Part shown: positions 1 to 8,020 of the stretch, one piece after another | Position numbering within the stretch: position 1 is the stretch's first letter | How the letters are laid out: every line of letters begins with the position of its first letter | From: an uncultured Pseudomonadota bacterium | GTDB taxonomy: Bacteria > Pseudomonadota > Gammaproteobacteria > Burkholderiales > JALYOK01 | Reading direction: 5' to 3' | Assembly (NCBI GenBank): GCA_902826775.1 | Contig: CADEHE010000016.1 | Location: forward strand, 1-64,000 | DNA length: 64,000 nt | The notes under the pieces: generated by a model | What the model saw: the letters and a program-made list of their open reading frames with translations, nothing else | The model's database searches: none | Told to the model about the DNA's origin: nothing | Position numbers and translations under genes: made by a program

Positions 1-212
1 CCATGGAGAGCTTCTTCAGCTCCCTCAAGACCGAGCGCACGGCCAGGAAGGTGTACCGCACACGAGGGCAGGCCCGTTCAGATGTGTTCGACTACATCGA
101 GTGCTTCTACAACCCGACGCGCCGGCATTCGACGCTCGGCTATCTCAGTCCCGTACAGTTCGAGAAAGCTCAAGAAGCTTAGGTCGGTGTCATCGAAACC
201 GGCAGCAGCCCA
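1..212 (+). mobile_element. IS3-family element, right end only
   Basis: The 3' end of an IS3-family transposase gene is followed by a terminal-repeat-like sequence ending near 212 (GAAACCGGCAGCAGCCCA). Directly after it the reading frame of another IS3 transposase begins mid-gene at 213. This element therefore appears to have inserted into the neighbouring one. The remainder lies outside the window. The exact end is judged by eye from the IS3-type GAAACCGG terminal motif and the abrupt loss of homology. Confidence 0.7.
3..182 (+). CDS. IS3-family transposase OrfB, C-terminal fragment
   Basis: The last 59 residues of a DDE integrase-core transposase. The fragment opens with MESFFSSLKTE, which carries the catalytic Glu region of the DDE triad. 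It ends with the family-typical FYNPTRRHSTLGYLSPVQFE segment. The gene runs off the left edge of the window, so the internal ATG at 3 is not its start. The family assignment is secure; the specific element is not identified. Confidence 0.75.
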   Translation: MESFFSSLKTERTARKVYRTRGQARSDVFDYIECFYNPTRRHSTLGYLSPVQFEKAQEA

Positions 213-971
213 GTGGTTGTAGTCCTCACGCCAGTTGTCGATGACGCTGCGCATGTGGCTCAGGCTGGCAAACCAGTGTTGCGACAGGCATTCGTCGCGG
301 AAGCGGCTGTTGAAGCTCTCGATGTACGCGTTTTGAACGGGCTTACCCGGCTGGATGAAACGCAACTCCACCTGGTTCTTGGCGGCCCAGTCCTGCATCG
401 TGCGCCCCGCGAACTCCGGGCCGTTGTCCGTGCGAATGACCTTGGGAAGGCCCCTCTCGGCCTTGACCTGATCAAGCACGCGCGTGACGTACAGCGCCGG
501 AATCGACGTGTCCACCGCGATCTGGACCGACTCCTTTGTGCAGTCGTCCACCACGGTGAGCGTCTTGACCTTGCGGCCGTTTGCCAGTTCATCGAACACG
601 AAGTCCATGCTCCACACCTCGTTGGGTTGCTCGGGACGCACCAGCGGCTGGCGCTCGGGCACCGGCAGCTTCTTGCGCCGACGCTTGCGCACCGCCAAGC
701 CTTCCTCGCGGTAGATCCGCCAGGTGCGCTTGACGTTGATCGCCCAACCCTCATGGCGCAGGCGGTTGTGCAGCATCCGGTAGCCGTGGCGGCGGTGCTG
801 GCCCGCCAATTCCTTCAAGCGCTCGCGCAGTGTCTCGTTGCCATCGGTGCGAGGCTGGTAGCGCAGCACGCTGGTGCTGATGGCCACCAACCGGCACGCC
901 TGGCGTTCGCTCAGGCCTTTGGCCTGGAGCTGTCGAACGCACTCGCGCTTGGCCGCCACGGCCGTCACTTT
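213..971 (-). pseudogene. IS3-family transposase OrfB, truncated at the C terminus
   Basis: A DDE integrase core made by -1 frameshifting from OrfA near the GGGAAAG run at the end of orfA. The HTH_21 region (HRRHGYRMLHNRLRHEG) and all three catalytic blocks are present: WSMDFVFDE (first Asp), RTDNGPEF (second Asp) and NAYIESFNSRFRDEC (Glu). The final segment, usually RPHSSLGY, is lost: after EDYNH the frame reads into the terminal repeat of the adjacent IS. The catalytic residues survive but the C terminus does not, so activity is doubtful. Confidence 0.75.
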
Positions 972-1225
972 CCCTTGAGCACCTCCCGCATGGCGTCGAT
1001 CTCCAGCATCGAGTTGGCCAGCAGCTTCTTGAGCTTGTTGTTCTCCGCCTCCAGGGCCTTCAGGCGCTGGGCGTCCGACACGTTCATGCCGCCGAACTTG
1101 GCCTTCCAGGCGTAGTAGCTCGGCTCCGAGAACCCGTGCTTGCGGCACAGTTCCTTGACCGGCAGTCCGGCATCGGCCTCACGCAGGAAGCCAATGATTT
1201 GCTCCTCGGAAAATCGCTTCTTCAT
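965..1225 (-). CDS. IS3-family OrfA, helix-turn-helix protein
   Basis: An 86-residue HTH_Tnp_1 protein beginning MKKRFSEEQIIGFLREA. It has the YYAWKAKFGGM HTH region and a C-terminal leucine-zipper stretch (LKALEAENNKLKKLLA) typical of IS3 OrfA. It binds the IS ends and supplies the N-terminal part of the OrfAB transposase through frameshifting. The frame is intact. Downstream orfB is truncated, so OrfA may now act only as a competitor of related transposases. Confidence 0.85.
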   Translation of the reverse strand: MKKRFSEEQIIGFLREADAGLPVKELCRKHGFSEPSYYAWKAKFGGMNVSDAQRLKALEAENNKLKKLLANSMLEIDAMREVLKGK

Positions 1226-1294
1226 CGTCCAATTTCCTCTCAGGGGTAATTGGACTCCAGACCGTCATGTGGCTGATTTCAGGGGGCAGCGCAC

Positions 1295-1798
1295 GTGCTG
1301 AGGATGTCGGGCTTCGAGGTCGGAATCGAGCACACAGAAGCGGTTCCGGAGAACGTCGCCCGAGCCAATTTCCTGCGCGAGAAAGGCTTGGGGCCCGACG
1401 TTTACTTCACGCCTCATGCCACGCCTGGGGAACCTCGAAAAACGGCCGATGAACTCCGTCACGAAATCAAGGCGGACAACCCTGGCTCTGGCTGGTGCGG
1501 TGATTCACCGGAGCGTGAATGGGCTGCCGCGATGGCTCACTACGTCAAGGAGAAGATGCCGAAGGCAATAGCAGATGGGTTTGTTCGGTATCCAGCCAAC
1601 TGGCTGATCGTCTATGACAACTGGCCGTTGCCGGCTATCGACTACTCCAAGGCGGCAAAGTATTTGGCGTCACTTCTGGCTGAAATGGACGCCTTCTCTG
1701 TGTTCGACGCGATTTATGTCCATGATGACTCGCATATGTGTGAATTCCGCCATGCTCCTTTCGTCTACTCACTTATCAAACCGGGCCTAAAGCGCTAA
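1295..1798 (+). CDS. hypothetical protein, probably 5'-truncated by an IS
   Basis: An open frame of 167 codons from GTG 1295, starting immediately beyond the outer end of the IS3 remnant with no ribosome-binding site. The native 5' end has probably been lost. Recognisable stretches are YFTPHATPGEPRKTADELRH, WLIVYDNWPLP and FDAIYVHDDSHMCEFRHAPF; the alternation of hydrophobic strands and acidic residues suggests a folded alpha/beta domain. I do not recognise the family. The coding nature is supported by balanced composition, unlike the GC-shadow frames nearby. It is convergent with the HNH gene ending at 1846. Confidence 0.55.
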   Translation: MLRMSGFEVGIEHTEAVPENVARANFLREKGLGPDVYFTPHATPGEPRKTADELRHEIKADNPGSGWCGDSPEREWAAAMAHYVKEKMPKAIADGFVRYPANWLIVYDNWPLPAIDYSKAAKYLASLLAEMDAFSVFDAIYVHDDSHMCEFRHAPFVYSLIKPGLKR

Positions 1799-1845
1799 GC
1801 GCTAGAGCGCGCGGTGCTCCGCTGCCGGGTGCGTGATGCATGAAC

Positions 1846-2814
1846 CTAATCTTTCGAGATCGTGTTCGACCCCGTCTTTTGAATGGCAATGTCGTACCCG
1901 ACTTGAACCGGGACAACCTCTCCTTTGACAACCTCGCGTCCGGTCAAGTCCAGCACCTGAACCCTGCTTGGCCCGTATCGTGCTGGGTCAGGCGAGCCCG
2001 GTGTCGGAAAAGAAAGAATCGAGATTGGCTGGCCGTTCGAGGCGAGGTCGTGTTGTTCGGAAGGTAACTGCACCTGGAATACTTCGTTTCCGTAGCCAAG
2101 CACCAAAAACATATATGGATAGTTCGTTACATGTGACTTTCGTCGCAAGATAAATGCCGCGATTAGGTCGTTCGGCATTGGCCCTGGCTGAAATGAACGA
2201 ATGACCGGGCACTGATCGGCGAATCGGCGAATGTGATCGGTTGACTTCACCCAGCTCATCAAGTGTGGGAAGTTTTCGATTTCTTCGTCGGGGAGCAGCG
2301 TCAGACCGATCTTCATGAACGCCTTGAGCACTGCGACCGGCGTATAGGGATCGCGCTTGAGCTGAAAGGTGATTCGCCGGTTAGCTTCGTCGATCTGGTA
2401 CAGCGGATCATCCTCGTACGAGGTGATATTGAAGCCTGCGACGCCATGCTCGATTCGCCAGCCTTTCCCGTCGCCGCCTTTCTTCAACGTCGGAACGCCG
2501 CTCTTTCCACGAATACGCGCGAAGGTGCGTGTCGGCTTCGACCAGTTGCCTAAATCGTTCTCGATGCCACGCCCAAACCTTTCATTGCAGTCGTCGCACT
2601 CATATGCGCTTTCAATGCTCTTGTTGCCGAGCGCCTCGGGTATCGCGTGTGCGACCTTGCGGAAGGTTACTTCGGGCGGCTTCCTACTACAAAATCGACA
2701 GATGCGATTCTGCTTGTCTCCGAGAATCACCTTATCGCCTGGGCGCAGGAACCATTGACGCAGTATGTCGTAGTGCGTGTCGTAGAAGGTGATATTGGCT
2801 TCGAGAGAGGTCAT
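1846..2814 (-). CDS. HNH endonuclease-like protein
   Basis: A 322-residue protein from ATG 2814. The N-terminal third holds a zinc-finger HNH-type fold: C39-x2-C42, then H56-A-I-P-E, then C73-x2-C76-N77 followed by ERFGRGIENDLGNW. This arrangement is typical of HNH_5-like nucleases, where the His and Asn sit in the beta-beta-alpha metal core. The rest of the protein (about 95-322) is unassigned. It is the last gene of a minus-strand trio, 61 bp after the HEPN gene. The frame stays open upstream to 3234, but MTSLEANITF is the plausible start because the upstream part overlaps the HEPN gene. The DNA target and biological role are unknown. Confidence 0.65.
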   Translation of the reverse strand: MTSLEANITFYDTHYDILRQWFLRPGDKVILGDKQNRICRFCSRKPPEVTFRKVAHAIPEALGNKSIESAYECDDCNERFGRGIENDLGNWSKPTRTFARIRGKSGVPTLKKGGDGKGWRIEHGVAGFNITSYEDDPLYQIDEANRRITFQLKRDPYTPVAVLKAFMKIGLTLLPDEEIENFPHLMSWVKSTDHIRRFADQCPVIRSFQPGPMPNDLIAAFILRRKSHVTNYPYMFLVLGYGNEVFQVQLPSEQHDLASNGQPISILSFPTPGSPDPARYGPSRVQVLDLTGREVVKGEVVPVQVGYDIAIQKTGSNTISKD

Positions 2815-2875
2815 GAGTTCTACGTTCCGGCATTTATCAAATTTCGATAACGTCTCGGCGTTTCGCCGCCTGGCC

Positions 2876-4483
2876 TTAAGTTTCGTGATCGCGGCCACGA
2901 ATCCAGTCATGGTCGGGGACGAGCAGTGATCCAACAAGGCCAGCTGTCCGCTGTGCCAAACCTTGTTCGTGCTGTGAAATCGAAAGCGCAAGCATCTGGA
3001 TGGCCGACCGGGCAACACGCAAAGCGCGCAATGCCTCTTGAGTAAACGGCTCCCGTCGATGATGCTCAATTTCAGGTGCCTGCCTGCTTTGCGCTGGGTC
3101 GCCAAGGTCATGCAGCACCACGAATCGGTGTGTGCCTGCGTTGCGGAGGTCCTTTTGAGAACGCAAGATTCCCGTGCTGCTGTCATAGTCCTCGGCAAGC
3201 TCAACAAGCCCATATAGGGCACTGGCGCCACCACGGATCGCCTGCTCCACCTTTTCGTTGAGTGGGCGCACGCCAGTCGTCTTGTCGGGGCTTCCTCGCC
3301 ACAGCCTGCCGAAGTAGACCTTATCCGGCGCTAGCCCAAATTCGAAATAATGATTCGCCGCCACAGCGATCTTGTCGAGCAGGTCAAGAGCCGTCCGGTG
3401 CGCCACGATGAGCGCCGACGCATCCGGACCATAGGTCGCGTAGTCGAGGGTGTCCCCAAATCGGCCCGTTGCAGGCCACGCGTTTTCATCGATAGAGCGC
3501 CATAGCAAGTCACGTGCGAGGATGAAGTCGCTCTTCAGCATGTTGAACATTGCGAACACGGGAGGAGGCATCCCGACTGGTAGCGGTTCCCGCTCCAGAA
3601 TCCCGGGAAGCATGAGCCAGTCCAGCTTGCCCATGGTGGGGTCGATGAGTTCCACGACTGGCGCAAGCGTCAGGCGTTCACGTTCGACCCATTTAATGAA
3701 CGGATCTTCATGTGGAGATCGCGGCGGCGGATCTCCCAATTGGCATGCGAACGCTGCGATCTGTTCCGCGGCCTGTGCGCCGGCGTACTGGATGACTCGA
3801 TCCCGATGCCGATCCGCAATCTTGGCCAACATGATCGCCTCGATGCGCGTAAGTTCTGAGCACCCACCGCGCTCATAAAGCCAAAGCAGATTGCGGGCCG
3901 CGGAACTTGCGGCAACTCCGTTCTCCGGATCAATTTCCAACGCGGCAAGCCATCCATCTTGTGCTTCGCCAAGCCGATAGCTGCTGCTGAACTGGTTGGC
4001 GAGGTTCGTCCAAGCTTGAGTCCGCAGCATTGAATCGGCATCTTCGTCCTGAGCGACGTTCCAGAAGCATCGCCTCGCTTCTGCCCGCCGCTCTCTGGTT
4101 AACTCCTGGTGGCTCAACCAATTTTCATCACGAGGCGGAAAGCCAGACGCGGCGACCAGTCCGTTGGCTAGGTTGTAGGTGAGGTGAGCAGTTGGAAATA
4201 GGATGTGAATTTCGCGAAACAGCGCGATCCCTTCTTCAATCGCATCCTGCTGTTGAGTCAATGCCCCGCCATCCACCAGGATGGCCGCGCGCAGACCCAT
4301 CAGATTGAATCGCTCATCTGTATCGAGATCGAGATTGATCTCCCGGGCCTGTTTCACTGCCTCGAATGGATTGCTGTTCAGCAAGGCATTCAAATGAGCG
4401 GACCGCTCGTAGAACCTATCCAGCATTGATGACACAACGGGGCGATCCTTCAAGTAGGCCTGCTCGGTTTCAGTGCGACGCAT
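2876..4483 (-). CDS. TPR-like protein with C-terminal LA2681-type HEPN domain
   Basis: A 535-residue protein starting MRRTETEQAYLKDRP. Residues from about 20 to 260 are helical TPR-like repeats (for example AWTNLANQFSSSYRLGEAQD and WLAALEIDPENGVAASSAAR). The C-terminal half has the HEPN signature R447-N-A-G-T-H452, the R-X4-H motif of HEPN ribonucleases, within the layout of the LA2681-like HEPN family. The start codon overlaps the end of the preceding gene by 34 bp, indicating translational coupling. HEPN proteins of this type commonly act as RNases in toxin-antitoxin or anti-phage modules; that role here is inferred from the motif and the nuclease neighbours. Confidence 0.7.
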   Translation of the reverse strand: MRRTETEQAYLKDRPVVSSMLDRFYERSAHLNALLNSNPFEAVKQAREINLDLDTDERFNLMGLRAAILVDGGALTQQQDAIEEGIALFREIHILFPTAHLTYNLANGLVAASGFPPRDENWLSHQELTRERRAEARRCFWNVAQDEDADSMLRTQAWTNLANQFSSSYRLGEAQDGWLAALEIDPENGVAASSAARNLLWLYERGGCSELTRIEAIMLAKIADRHRDRVIQYAGAQAAEQIAAFACQLGDPPPRSPHEDPFIKWVERERLTLAPVVELIDPTMGKLDWLMLPGILEREPLPVGMPPPVFAMFNMLKSDFILARDLLWRSIDENAWPATGRFGDTLDYATYGPDASALIVAHRTALDLLDKIAVAANHYFEFGLAPDKVYFGRLWRGSPDKTTGVRPLNEKVEQAIRGGASALYGLVELAEDYDSSTGILRSQKDLRNAGTHRFVVLHDLGDPAQSRQAPEIEHHRREPFTQEALRALRVARSAIQMLALSISQHEQGLAQRTAGLVGSLLVPDHDWIRGRDHET

Positions 4484-5493
4484 TTTTCCAGGTAACTGTC
4501 CGAGAACGCGCGCAGGTTCGCGCGACGTACCGATTGCTGCTCCTCGGAGCCAGGGTTTGCACGGGCGGGTAGGCAACGGGCAATCACTGCGGCAAGCTGC
4601 GCATGAAGCCGACCGTCGGGGTTCAATTCCCAGGCGCCATTGGCGCGCCCACCCGAGATCGCCATTACGGCCCCACAACGTACTTCCCCTAAGAAATCCT
4701 GCAGCAAGTAGTCACGGGTGGCGATATAGGGGAACACGATCGTGTTCTTGACACCGGCAGGGAAGATCGCCACCGCCGGCAGCATCACGTCATGGGCCAG
4801 GTTACGTGCTGCCTTCTTCTGGTCATCAAGGCTGAACATCAATTTGGTCTCTTTTCGCACCTTACTGACCACTTTGCTGCGAAACAGCATGGGCTGCTCT
4901 TTGACTAGGAAGAGCAATGCTCCCAAGTAGAAAGGCAATTGAAGGAATGGCAGGTTCACTTCCCGGATCAGGCCACTTAGCCATTCCAGCTTAGACTCCG
5001 CGCTGCCTTGCTGATGATAGATGTACAGAATGGCCGGCAGGTAACCCGACAGCAGGTCCATGTTCTTCATGAGCTCTGGTTTTCCGTCCTCCAGCAACCT
5101 GTCGAAGGTATTGGCGTTGTGTTTCGCCGCCCACGCGCCAAAGCGCTTTCCCAGCAGTTCGGCGAAATCATGCAGGGCCTGGCTTGCGCCACCAAACTTC
5201 TGTCGCTGTTCGAGCATGGCCACTACTGGGTTCAACTCCAACGGCTTTGAGCGCAACAGGTCTTCCAGGTAATCGGTGTTCGCCGAACGACGACCCTCGA
5301 CCATATCCGTCAGCACGTTGTTATCGAGAACCAGGGAATGCAGCACCTTTGTTCCCGGTGGCACTGCGCCCCTCTGGTGGAGCATCGGCCGGATGAACAG
5401 TGCATCGACATCATCAGGTGGTACCGGCACCACTTTGCCATCTACCACCCAAGTCTCGCCTATCAATGGTTCCACCAAGTCGAAGTTGTGCAT
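4450..5493 (-). CDS. hypothetical protein with PIN-like N-terminal motif
   Basis: A 347-residue protein, first gene of the minus-strand trio. Around residue 52 it reads HSLVLDNNVLTDMVEGRR, which resembles the first strand and acidic residue of PIN-domain nucleases (consensus hydrophobic-D-x-N-hydrophobic). The remainder is helical, with a hydrophobic stretch near LPAILYIYHQQ and PFYLGALLFLV, and a distinctive C-terminal block FLGEVRCGAVMAISGGRANG. The other acidic PIN residues cannot be assigned by eye, so the fold is a suggestion. The 34-bp overlap with the HEPN gene suggests the two proteins act together. Confidence 0.55.
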   Translation of the reverse strand: MHNFDLVEPLIGETWVVDGKVVPVPPDDVDALFIRPMLHQRGAVPPGTKVLHSLVLDNNVLTDMVEGRRSANTDYLEDLLRSKPLELNPVVAMLEQRQKFGGASQALHDFAELLGKRFGAWAAKHNANTFDRLLEDGKPELMKNMDLLSGYLPAILYIYHQQGSAESKLEWLSGLIREVNLPFLQLPFYLGALLFLVKEQPMLFRSKVVSKVRKETKLMFSLDDQKKAARNLAHDVMLPAVAIFPAGVKNTIVFPYIATRDYLLQDFLGEVRCGAVMAISGGRANGAWELNPDGRLHAQLAAVIARCLPARANPGSEEQQSVRRANLRAFSDSYLEKCVALKPSRPT

Positions 5494-5605
5494 CGATGTC
5501 TAGTCCGTTCTGTGCGTAAGAAAATACAGTGTTCTGGTATCTCCACCGCGCGGCCTCGCGGCCTGCGCTTCTCCCGACTTTGAGCCGTGTCGTAGGATGC
5601 CCCGT

Positions 5606-6277
5606 TCAAGGTTTCAGCAGATCCGGAAGGCAGTCGGCGAAGGCGGGCCGGATTTTGCTCATCGACTTGGCCACGGCCTCGTCGCCGGTGAGAACTGCCA
5701 TCGTCATGCCGGTCATGGTGCTCAGGCCATTCGAGTTGCGCAGCACCTGCAGCGTTAGCTGGGTGGGGAAGCCGTCGGTGCTGCGTTGCAGTGGATGGAT
5801 GCCGCTATGAACAAATGAGTTCATGGCGTGCCAGGACACTTCCTTGAAGTGCGACAGCATCTGGTGTGCGACAGGTGGCGCACCTTGCCCAACCCGCTTG
5901 CGGATCTGCTCGATCATGTTGCTTGCACCGGGCAGGTTCTTGGCGGCCTGCTCACTATCCAACGTCAGAGGGGCCAGCAGCTTGTCGATCGCCGTATCGG
6001 TGGCGGCATAGAGCAGCCACATTGCTCGCGTCAGGGCTTCGAACTGCAACCGAATGAGGCTGGTGGCCGCAGTGGGCAATCGCAATGCCATGAGTGCACG
6101 CAGCGCGGTCGCGTGTTCCATCGCCACATCGCACATGCCGAGGGCTGCCACGCTGCGGGGCGAGTCGTCGAACGCGGCACCGCCCAGAACGGCATCCAGC
6201 GCTTCATGCAAGGCATCCGAGCGCTGGAGCATGTGTTCTAGTGGACTGTAGTTGGCGATGGTTGTCTTCTCGTGCAT
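5606..6277 (-). CDS. DUF6988/DUF5677-like helical protein
   Basis: A 223-residue, all-helical protein from ATG 6277 (MHEKTTIANYSPLEHML). Two blocks stand out: AATSLIRLQFEALTRAMWLL and MNSFVHSGIHPLQR. A pattern of an Arg/Glu-rich helix followed by a later H(S)G motif occurs in HEPN-like accessory proteins of the DUF5677/DUF6988 group; I assign it only by this resemblance. It lies 112 bp upstream of, and in the same direction as, the PIN-like/HEPN/HNH trio and may be co-transcribed. The frame is open further upstream, but that part overlaps the conserved non-coding module at 6328-6463. Confidence 0.5.
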   Translation of the reverse strand: MHEKTTIANYSPLEHMLQRSDALHEALDAVLGGAAFDDSPRSVAALGMCDVAMEHATALRALMALRLPTAATSLIRLQFEALTRAMWLLYAATDTAIDKLLAPLTLDSEQAAKNLPGASNMIEQIRKRVGQGAPPVAHQMLSHFKEVSWHAMNSFVHSGIHPLQRSTDGFPTQLTLQVLRNSNGLSTMTGMTMAVLTGDEAVAKSMSKIRPAFADCLPDLLKP

Positions 6278-6629
6278 GCAGGAATGGTAGAACGATGCTT
6301 TCAACCGTGCGTCCTCGGCCCGAAGGCATGGCCGGACGCGCTGTCGTGGGGCATCGGGCAGCGCTGAGCGCGTCCCGCCCCTGGCGGGCTTCCATCGCTG
6401 ACGCCTCCGGCCCTCGCGGGCCTGCGCGCTTCGCTTGCTCGCGGGAGGATGCAAGGGGAGGGCGGTCTTGCTGTTTCCCTTCACCGTACCACGGCGTTCT
6501 CGCCGTCAAGGGCGGCGGCGCGCCTTGCGCGCTGGCGTCCTGGCGGCCGGCTTCGCCCCCTGACTGCTTGCGCTGCGCCGTGCTGGCGCCGGTTCCGGGC
6601 AATTCCGCCCGAGCAACCGGAGCACGATC
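6278..6629. other. intergenic region upstream of radC, no gene seen
   Basis: 352 bases of GC-rich sequence with frames open only by base composition. It contains one copy of a degenerate module (6328-6463) that recurs upstream of the DUF932 gene. No clear promoter hexamers were found. Confidence 0.6.
6328..6463 (+). repeat. conserved non-coding module, copy A
   Basis: It shares ordered blocks with 8152-8318: ATGGCCGG-CGCGCTGTCGTG (6328-6348), GGGCTTCCATCG, CTGACGCCT-CGGCCC, GGGCCTGCGCGCTTCGCTTG and GCAAGGGGAGGGC (6451-6463). The blocks keep the same order with altered spacing, so this is a diverged duplication rather than chance GC similarity. The function is unknown; its position ahead of radC suggests a leader or regulatory role. 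Confidence 0.6.
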
Positions 6630-7136
6630 ATGTCGCAGTTTTCCCTCTCTTCCGATGCCACGCTACTGGTGCGTGACGGCCGTGGCCGCTATCTGCCGGC
6701 GTCGGCCGACCAGATCCTGGAGGCTGCGCGCCAGGTCATCGACCGGAAGATGCAGCGCGGTACCGAGTTCAGTTCGCCGGCGACGGTCAAGGAATACCTG
6801 CGCACCAAGCTTGCGGGCTTCGATCATGAGATCTTCGCGATCCTGTTCCTCGATACGCGCCATCGGCTGATCGAGTACGTCGAGCTGTTCCGGGGGACGA
6901 TCGACGGCGCCGAGGTCCATCCGCGCGAGGTGGTCAAGGAAGCACTGCAGCACAACGCGGCGACGGTGATCTTCGCGCACAACCATCCAAGCGGGAATCC
7001 CGAGCCGAGTGCTGCCGATCGAGCATTGACCCAGCGGCTTAAGCAGGCGCTGGCACTGATCGACGTGCGTACACTGGATCACGTCATCGTCGCGGGCGAC
7101 CGGACGACGGCTTTCGCCGAACGCGGCTGGCTGTGA
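6630..7136 (+). CDS. radC: RadC-family JAB domain protein
   Basis: A 168-residue RadC-like protein with an MPN/JAMM metalloprotease-type domain. The metal-binding motif HNHPSG lies at residues 117-122, with the partner acidic residue in SAAD at 127-130. This short version lacks the N-terminal helix-hairpin-helix region of chromosomal RadC, as is usual for copies carried on ICEs. Its role on mobile elements (DNA repair, anti-restriction or processing) is not settled. It is followed by a textbook terminator, so it is probably transcribed alone. Confidence 0.9.
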   Translation: MSQFSLSSDATLLVRDGRGRYLPASADQILEAARQVIDRKMQRGTEFSSPATVKEYLRTKLAGFDHEIFAILFLDTRHRLIEYVELFRGTIDGAEVHPREVVKEALQHNAATVIFAHNHPSGNPEPSAADRALTQRLKQALALIDVRTLDHVIVAGDRTTAFAERGWL

Positions 7137-7140
7137 AGCA

Positions 7141-7165
7141 GGGGGCTTCGGCCCCCTTTTTTTTT
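7141..7165 (+). terminator. intrinsic terminator after radC
   Basis: A perfect six-base stem GGGGGC (7141-7146) and GCCCCC (7151-7156) closes a TTCG tetraloop and is followed directly by nine T residues (7157-7165). It begins four bases after the radC stop codon. This is the only hairpin in the element's maintenance region with a proper T tract. Confidence 0.95.
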
Positions 7166-7183
7166 GCTGCGTCGCAGCGGAGA

Positions 7184-8020
7184 TTACGCTTCGCCGGTGG
7201 CCGGCGCATCGTCACTTGCTGCGTTGCGTTCGCGCTGGCGAAGCCGCTTCACATAGGTGCTGTCTGCCAGCTCGTCCGGCCCAAGGTCCAATGCGCAGTT
7301 CGCCAGCGAGGCCAACGTGCCGTCGGTGAGCTTGAAGCCCCTGGGTAGCTGCCCGTAATTGTGCGCGCTGTTTTCTTCGATGGCGGCGAACAGTGCCTTG
7401 AAGAAGTCGGCCCGTGACGGACGTGACGCCGCGGTGGCAGCAGCGGTCAAAGGGTCTGTGGCCTGCATGCCGGCCCTCTCCGCATCGGCGGCGAGTTCCC
7501 GGAGGAACTGGTCCAGCGACGGCCAGTATTTCAGGTCGAACTGGCCGCGGAGGGCGTCCAAGCGGTCCTTGACCCAGGACTTGAACAAGTAGTTGTGCTC
7601 GGATGCCGCTTCGATCACGTCGCAGACGTGGTAGTGCGTTTCGCTGCTGAACCCGGAGGTGTTGTTCAGATCGGTACGCCGTTCCAGCAACTGCGCCAGT
7701 TCCTCGGCCTTCCGCCCGATCTGCCGATTGACGTTGGCCAGCTCGCCCCGCTCGACGCGCGCCTGGGCGATCTTCTCCGGGCTCCAGAACGCCGCCGTGC
7801 TCAGCAGAAGGTCCAGGAAGACCTTGAGTGCCGGCGGGCGAGGGTGCAGCTTTTCGTGCAACTCGCCATAGGCGTCCCTCAGCTCGATGCCACGGGCGAG
7901 CAGGCGGTCGGCGACAACGTTCTCGCTGGGCAGGATGCCGTGCTCGACGTTGTAGCGCTTTCCTTCGATGAGGATGGCCTCACAGGCTTGCTGCGGGTTT
8001 GTTGTCTGGGGTGAACTCAT
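7184..8020 (-). CDS. conserved ICE protein of unknown function
   Basis: A 278-residue protein beginning MSSPQTTNPQQACEAILIEGK. The N-terminal 100 residues include a possible winged-helix-like region (VEHGILPSENVVADRLLARG). A coiled-coil stretch follows at about 88-112 (ARVERGELANVNRQIGRKAE). A distinctive central block reads SSETHYHVCDVIEAASEHN. It is transcribed towards radC, and its stop lies just past the radC terminator. I recognise it as a type often seen between radC and DUF932 genes in Tn4371-like elements, but not as a family of known function. The N-terminal layout would fit a DNA-binding protein. Confidence 0.6.
   Translation of the reverse strand: MSSPQTTNPQQACEAILIEGKRYNVEHGILPSENVVADRLLARGIELRDAYGELHEKLHPRPPALKVFLDLLLSTAAFWSPEKIAQARVERGELANVNRQIGRKAEELAQLLERRTDLNNTSGFSSETHYHVCDVIEAASEHNYLFKSWVKDRLDALRGQFDLKYWPSLDQFLRELAADAERAGMQATDPLTAAATAASRPSRADFFKALFAAIEENSAHNYGQLPRGFKLTDGTLASLANCALDLGPDELADSTYVKRLRQRERNAASDDAPATGEA

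Larger units (their letters stand above)
213..1290 (-). mobile_element. IS3-family element, truncated by another IS3 insertion
   Basis: An IS with orfA (965-1225) and orfB (213-971) in the -1 arrangement typical of the IS3 family, resembling the IS407 group. The orfB reading frame is cut at codon DYNH, where the neighbouring element's terminal repeat begins at 212. The outer end lies close to 1260-1292, but I could not fix the terminal repeat because its partner is missing. The element should be unable to transpose by itself. Confidence 0.7.

Noticed and set aside
213..1115. Long open frame on the plus strand across the IS3 transposase
   Set aside because: It mirrors the orfB/orfA coding strand; the opposite strand carries the DDE motifs.
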